A program made the position numbers and the translations under genes. From positions 1-52,477 of the forward strand of contig JBEIHX010000027.1 of the NCBI GenBank assembly GCA_040381075.1: a stretch of DNA of 52,477 bases, in the 5' to 3' direction. The notes below the pieces were generated by a model. That model was not told the DNA's origin. It ran no database searches and saw only the letters and a program-made list of their open reading frames with translations. Positions 49,788 to 52,477 of the stretch are shown piece by piece. Positions within the stretch are counted from its first letter, which is position 1. Each line of letters begins with the position of its first letter. The DNA is from JBEIHX01 sp040381075 (GTDB lineage Bacteria; Pseudomonadota; Alphaproteobacteria; Caulobacterales; Aquidulcibacteraceae).

Positions 49788-50651
49788 TCAATGCCGGCCG
49801 GCCGTCTCCTGGCGCGCCGCCCAGATTGCAGCAAGCCCCTCGCGATAGCTGGGAAACATCGGCGACCAACCGAGTTCGGCTTTCGCGCGGGCGTTCGAGA
49901 CCCGCTTCGATTCGGCGTAGAAGCGCTGCGCCATAGGGCTCAGATCGGCCTGGCCGAAGGGGATTTCCGGCGGGACTGGCAGGCCGGCCATGACGGCGGC
50001 GAAGGCGATTGGATCCTGCGGCGGCGCGGGTTCGTCGTCGGCGATGTTGTAAATCCGCGTCGGGTTCGGGCGGGCGATCGAGCAGGCCAGCGCGCCCGCG
50101 ATGTCCTCGACATGGATCCGGCTGAACACCTGACCGGGCTTGACGATACGGCGCGCAGATCCCTCTGACAGCCTGTCGAAGGCGCTGCGGCCCGGGCCGT
50201 AAATGCCTGGAAGCCGAAAGATGTGGACTGGCAGGCCGCTGGTCAGCCAGAGGCCTTCCGCCTGCCAACGCCGCTGGCCCTCGAGGCTGATCGGGGCGCA
50301 CGCGGTTGTTTCATCGACCCAGCCCCCGGCGTGATCGCCGTAAACGCCCGTTGTCGACAGGTAGGCCAGCCACTGCACCGCCCCTTCCTGCAAAGCAGGC
50401 CCCAGCGCCCGCAGGATCGGATCCCCCGCCGCATCGGGCGGGGCTGACGCCAGCACGTGGGTCGCCTCGCGGGCGGCCTGCCCGGCCTCATCGAACAGCA
50501 CCGCGGTCGCGCCGTCTGCAGTGATCGCCGCGAGATCCGCGCGGCGGCGCGCCGTTCCGATGACGCTCCAGCCCTCCGGCATGAGCCGACGCGCCAGCGC
50601 CGCCGCCGAATAGCCGTACCCAAGACACAAAAGCCTCAATCCTGCAGCCAT
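49788..50651 (-). CDS. NAD-dependent epimerase-like SDR protein (YeeZ type)
   Basis: A predicted 287-residue extended/atypical short-chain dehydrogenase. The N-terminal motif LCLGYGYSAAALARRL (about 7-22) is the modified Gly-rich loop of this branch. LAYLSTTGVYGDHAGGWVDE shows the YxxxK-lacking core, HIFRLPGIYGPGRSAFDRL follows, and the C-terminal domain contains SRIHVEDIAGAL and IYNIADDEPAPP. The classical Tyr-x-x-x-Lys is degenerate, so enzyme activity is uncertain. The ATG at 50651 follows GGAGAGCAATCA; an upstream ATG lies in the divergent gene. It precedes lpdA. Confidence 0.82.
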   Translation of the reverse strand: MAAGLRLLCLGYGYSAAALARRLMPEGWSVIGTARRRADLAAITADGATAVLFDEAGQAAREATHVLASAPPDAAGDPILRALGPALQEGAVQWLAYLSTTGVYGDHAGGWVDETTACAPISLEGQRRWQAEGLWLTSGLPVHIFRLPGIYGPGRSAFDRLSEGSARRIVKPGQVFSRIHVEDIAGALACSIARPNPTRIYNIADDEPAPPQDPIAFAAVMAGLPVPPEIPFGQADLSPMAQRFYAESKRVSNARAKAELGWSPMFPSYREGLAAIWAARQETAGRH

Positions 50652-50710
50652 TGATTGCTCTCCGCGCGCCCCGGCGCTACGCCCAGGCTGCAGTCGTGAA
50701 AGAGTCACCC

Positions 50711-51502
50711 ATGCGCCGCCCTGCCAATGACATCAAGACCGCTGGACGCCAGCGCCCTGGCGTCCGGTCCGCCGGACTGGGGATCTCCAGGCCCTGGCGG
50801 TCCGGGCGCTGCGGCGTGCACGGGCTGGGCGCGCGGCTGCTGCGCGCCACGCCGTTCGTGTCAGGCGCTGCGGTCTTTCTCGCCTGTGCTGCTCCTGGCG
50901 CGTTTGCGTGGAGCCGGGAAGAGATCCTGCGCCATGACGCCTGCGCCGCCAAAGCGGAGAGCCGGCCCGAGGAGGCTTATGAGGACGGTCTCATCTGGCA
51001 GAACGAAGGTGGCGGCAGCGCCGCGCGTCATTGCGTGGCGCTGGCCCTGATCGGGCTCAACCGCACTGTCGACGCCGCTGAGAAGCTGGATGTGCTCGCG
51101 GCGTCGAAGGACATACCCGACGCGCAGACCCGGGCCATGATGTACGCCCAGGCCGGCAATATCTGGCTTTTGGAGCGCAACGCCGCCAAGGCTGTGGCCT
51201 CGCTCGACGCCGCCATCGCCGCCGATCCTTCCAGCGCCGACAGCTACATTGACCGGGCGCGCGCCCACGCAGTGGCGGCGGCGTGGCAGAAGGCGGCGGC
51301 CGATCTCACGGTGGCCCTCGGCAAACGGCCCTTTGACGGCCTGGCGCTGCGCCTGCGGGCGGCCGCCTATCTCGAGCTTGGCCAGCTTGATGCTGCCGAT
51401 GCGGATATCCGCGCTGTGCTGATTGAGAATCCTGGCGATGTCGACGGTCTGGTGCTGCGCGGGCGGCTGCGCGAGGCGCGCGCAGGACGTCCAGCGGGCT
51501 GA
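50711..51502 (+). CDS. Periplasmic TPR protein
   Basis: A predicted 263-residue exported repeat protein. A basic N-terminus is followed by a hydrophobic segment (LRATPFVSGAAVFLACAAPGAFA, about 40-62). From ~95 on there are TPR helices (HCVALALIGLNRTVDAAEKL, MMYAQAGNIWLLERNAAKAVASLDAAIAADP, YIDRARAHAVAAAWQKAAADLTVALGKRP, LRLRAAAYLELGQLDAADADI). No catalytic motif. The start could be this ATG, preceded by GAAAGAG, or the ATG at 50651. It is divergent from the SDR gene with 59 bp between. Confidence 0.72.
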   Translation: MRRPANDIKTAGRQRPGVRSAGLGISRPWRSGRCGVHGLGARLLRATPFVSGAAVFLACAAPGAFAWSREEILRHDACAAKAESRPEEAYEDGLIWQNEGGGSAARHCVALALIGLNRTVDAAEKLDVLAASKDIPDAQTRAMMYAQAGNIWLLERNAAKAVASLDAAIAADPSSADSYIDRARAHAVAAAWQKAAADLTVALGKRPFDGLALRLRAAAYLELGQLDAADADIRAVLIENPGDVDGLVLRGRLREARAGRPAG

Positions 51503-51659
51503 CCTCCGGTCCCCGGCCCTGCGGAGATCCCCGTCAGGGGGCCCAACAGCCCGCCCCAAAAGATCGCCCTACGACATCACCCCGACAGATCGGGAGGGCG
51601 ACGTGACATCCGGGATGGCGGGCGTCCCGCCCCGTCACTGCAGTTTGGGCGCAGATCCC

Positions 51660-52477
51660 CTAGCGTTTGGTCACCGCGCGCACGCGCACGCCGTCGACGA
51701 TGCGGTCGGAGGGAAACACGACGACCAGATCGCCGGCCTTTGCGCCCTGCCTGATTTCGGCCGACCGATCGGTGAGAACGCCGACCTCGACGCGGGTGCG
51801 CACGGCCCGGCCACGCTCGACGCGAAAGACGGCCCACCCGTCGGGACCCCGCGTCAAGGCGCCGATCGGCGCCAGCAGGGCGTCGGGCGTTTCGCGCAGC
51901 CGCACGCGTCCCCACACCCTGTATCCGGGCCCAAGCCCCTGCCAGGCGGCAGGCTGGCCCTCCGGCTGCAGGAGCACGATGACGCGCTGCTCCTCGACGC
52001 CAAGCGCGGAGACCTTGGTGAAGCCCTGCGGTTCGACCCGTCGCACCCGGGCTGGAATGGCCGGCCCGCCCCAGTCGATGATTTCGGCTGTTTGGCCGGG
52101 GGCGATGCGCACTGCCTCCTGGCTCAGGAATTCGATGGCGGCTTCCAGACCCTGGCGATCGGCGATTTCGATGAGAGGCGCGCCTGCTGCGACGGTGCGC
52201 TCGCTCTCCTGAAAAACGCGGGTCACGATCCCTGCACTTGGCGCGCGCACGCCAACCGCGCCGCCTGACGTGTCGCCTGGACCCGTCAGCGCCGCCTGTG
52301 CGGCTGTGAGATCTGCGCGGCGTGCGCGCACCATGGCGTTCGCCGCGGCGGCCTCATCGCGTGCGGCTGCGGCTTGCGCCTCGGCTGTCTCCAGTGCGCG
52401 CGGGGAGGCGACATCGCGCTCTGCGAGCGTGCGCACGCGGGCAAGGTCCGCTTCGGCGAGGGCGCGGCGCGCCTCGC
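51660..52477 (-). CDS. RND efflux periplasmic adaptor (HlyD/MFP family), C-terminal part
   Basis: The open frame runs to the right edge of the window, so the N-terminus is missing. About 272 residues remain. A coiled-coil stretch (residues ~1-60, alanine-rich RALAEADLARVRTLAERD, ETAEAQAAAARDEA) leads to the lipoyl/barrel-sandwich region (VRAPSAGIVTRVFQESERTVAAGAPLIEIAD), then a beta-barrel (IAPGQTAEIIDWGG) and a membrane-proximal domain (AVFRVERGRAVRTRVEVGVLTDRSAEIRQGAKAGDLVVV). Such adaptors join an RND pump to an outer-membrane channel. The pump gene would be expected downstream on this strand, but a TPR gene converges there instead, so it may precede the adaptor beyond the edge. Confidence 0.85.
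   Translation of the reverse strand, partial: EARRALAEADLARVRTLAERDVASPRALETAEAQAAAARDEAAAANAMVRARRADLTAAQAALTGPGDTSGGAVGVRAPSAGIVTRVFQESERTVAAGAPLIEIADRQGLEAAIEFLSQEAVRIAPGQTAEIIDWGGPAIPARVRRVEPQGFTKVSALGVEEQRVIVLLQPEGQPAAWQGLGPGYRVWGRVRLRETPDALLAPIGALTRGPDGWAVFRVERGRAVRTRVEVGVLTDRSAEIRQGAKAGDLVVVFPSDRIVDGVRVRAVTKR

Noticed and set aside
50743..50763. Hairpin with an 8-bp stem in the TPR gene's 5' region as a terminator or riboswitch
   Set aside because: It is inside the predicted reading frame, has no T-run, and GC-rich coding DNA often forms such stems.

Overview
The window is GC-rich and gene-dense. It looks like a piece of an alphaproteobacterial chromosome, probably from the Maricaulales/Caulobacterales side. 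The pointers are a Caulobacter-type cpa/tad pilus locus, a crotonyl-CoA carboxylase/reductase (ethylmalonyl-CoA pathway), an AMP nucleosidase beside a class Ia NrdB, and widespread ATGA start/stop overlaps. No species name can be read from the sequence. Nearly all functional calls rest on family motifs read by eye; nothing was searched.

Layout. Positions 1-2665 are the end of an integrated element. A P4-type tyrosine integrase is read away from a tRNA-Leu(CAG) gene, with a small helix-turn-helix protein and a VapC toxin fragment behind it; the rest of the element lies left of the window. From 2666 the core chromosome begins: tRNA-Leu, an NDUFA9-like Rossmann protein, nrdB, amn, the RNase P RNA (minus strand), an AmpD-type amidase, an EamA transporter, a small membrane protein and a TerB-DnaJ co-chaperone. 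Then come ccr, an AmpG-type transporter, a secreted PDZ-alpha/beta hydrolase, a SixA-like phosphatase divergent from a peroxiredoxin-fold protein that has lost its catalytic cysteine, pyrD with a DUF952 partner, a TPR protein, an ALDH7-type dehydrogenase, two acyl-CoA dehydrogenases, a short MprF-like protein, ThpR, a dolichol-phosphate-mannose-synthase/GtrA glycosyltransferase, a UMF1-type transporter and the pabB-pabC pair for p-aminobenzoate.

Positions 32378-46843 form a tight-adherence (Flp) pilus locus. A minus-strand group holds two TadE-like pseudopilins and a stand-alone secretin N-domain protein. Divergent from it are three 55-residue Flp pilin genes separated by unusually long spacers, then cpaA-cpaB-cpaC-cpaD-cpaE-cpaF-tadB-tadC, with a convergent tadD-like TPR lipid-free periplasmic protein. 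The last of the three pilins (36523-36690) is easily missed because it is so short. The right end holds an M17 aminopeptidase, dihydrolipoyl dehydrogenase, an SDR protein, a TPR protein and the C-terminal part of an RND-type periplasmic adaptor cut by the window edge.

The most striking non-gene signal is a set of about ten short tandem-repeat arrays scattered over the whole window. Between genes the units are 10, 13, 14, 16-17 and 47 bp. Inside genes every array has a 15-bp unit that keeps the reading frame. This looks like a lineage-wide tendency to short tandem duplication filtered by selection on frame. The other signals I rate highest are the Cys-to-Ser peroxiredoxin-like protein, the three-pilin arrangement, the stand-alone secretin N-domain, and the clamp/SSB-like tail on the element's helix-turn-helix protein.
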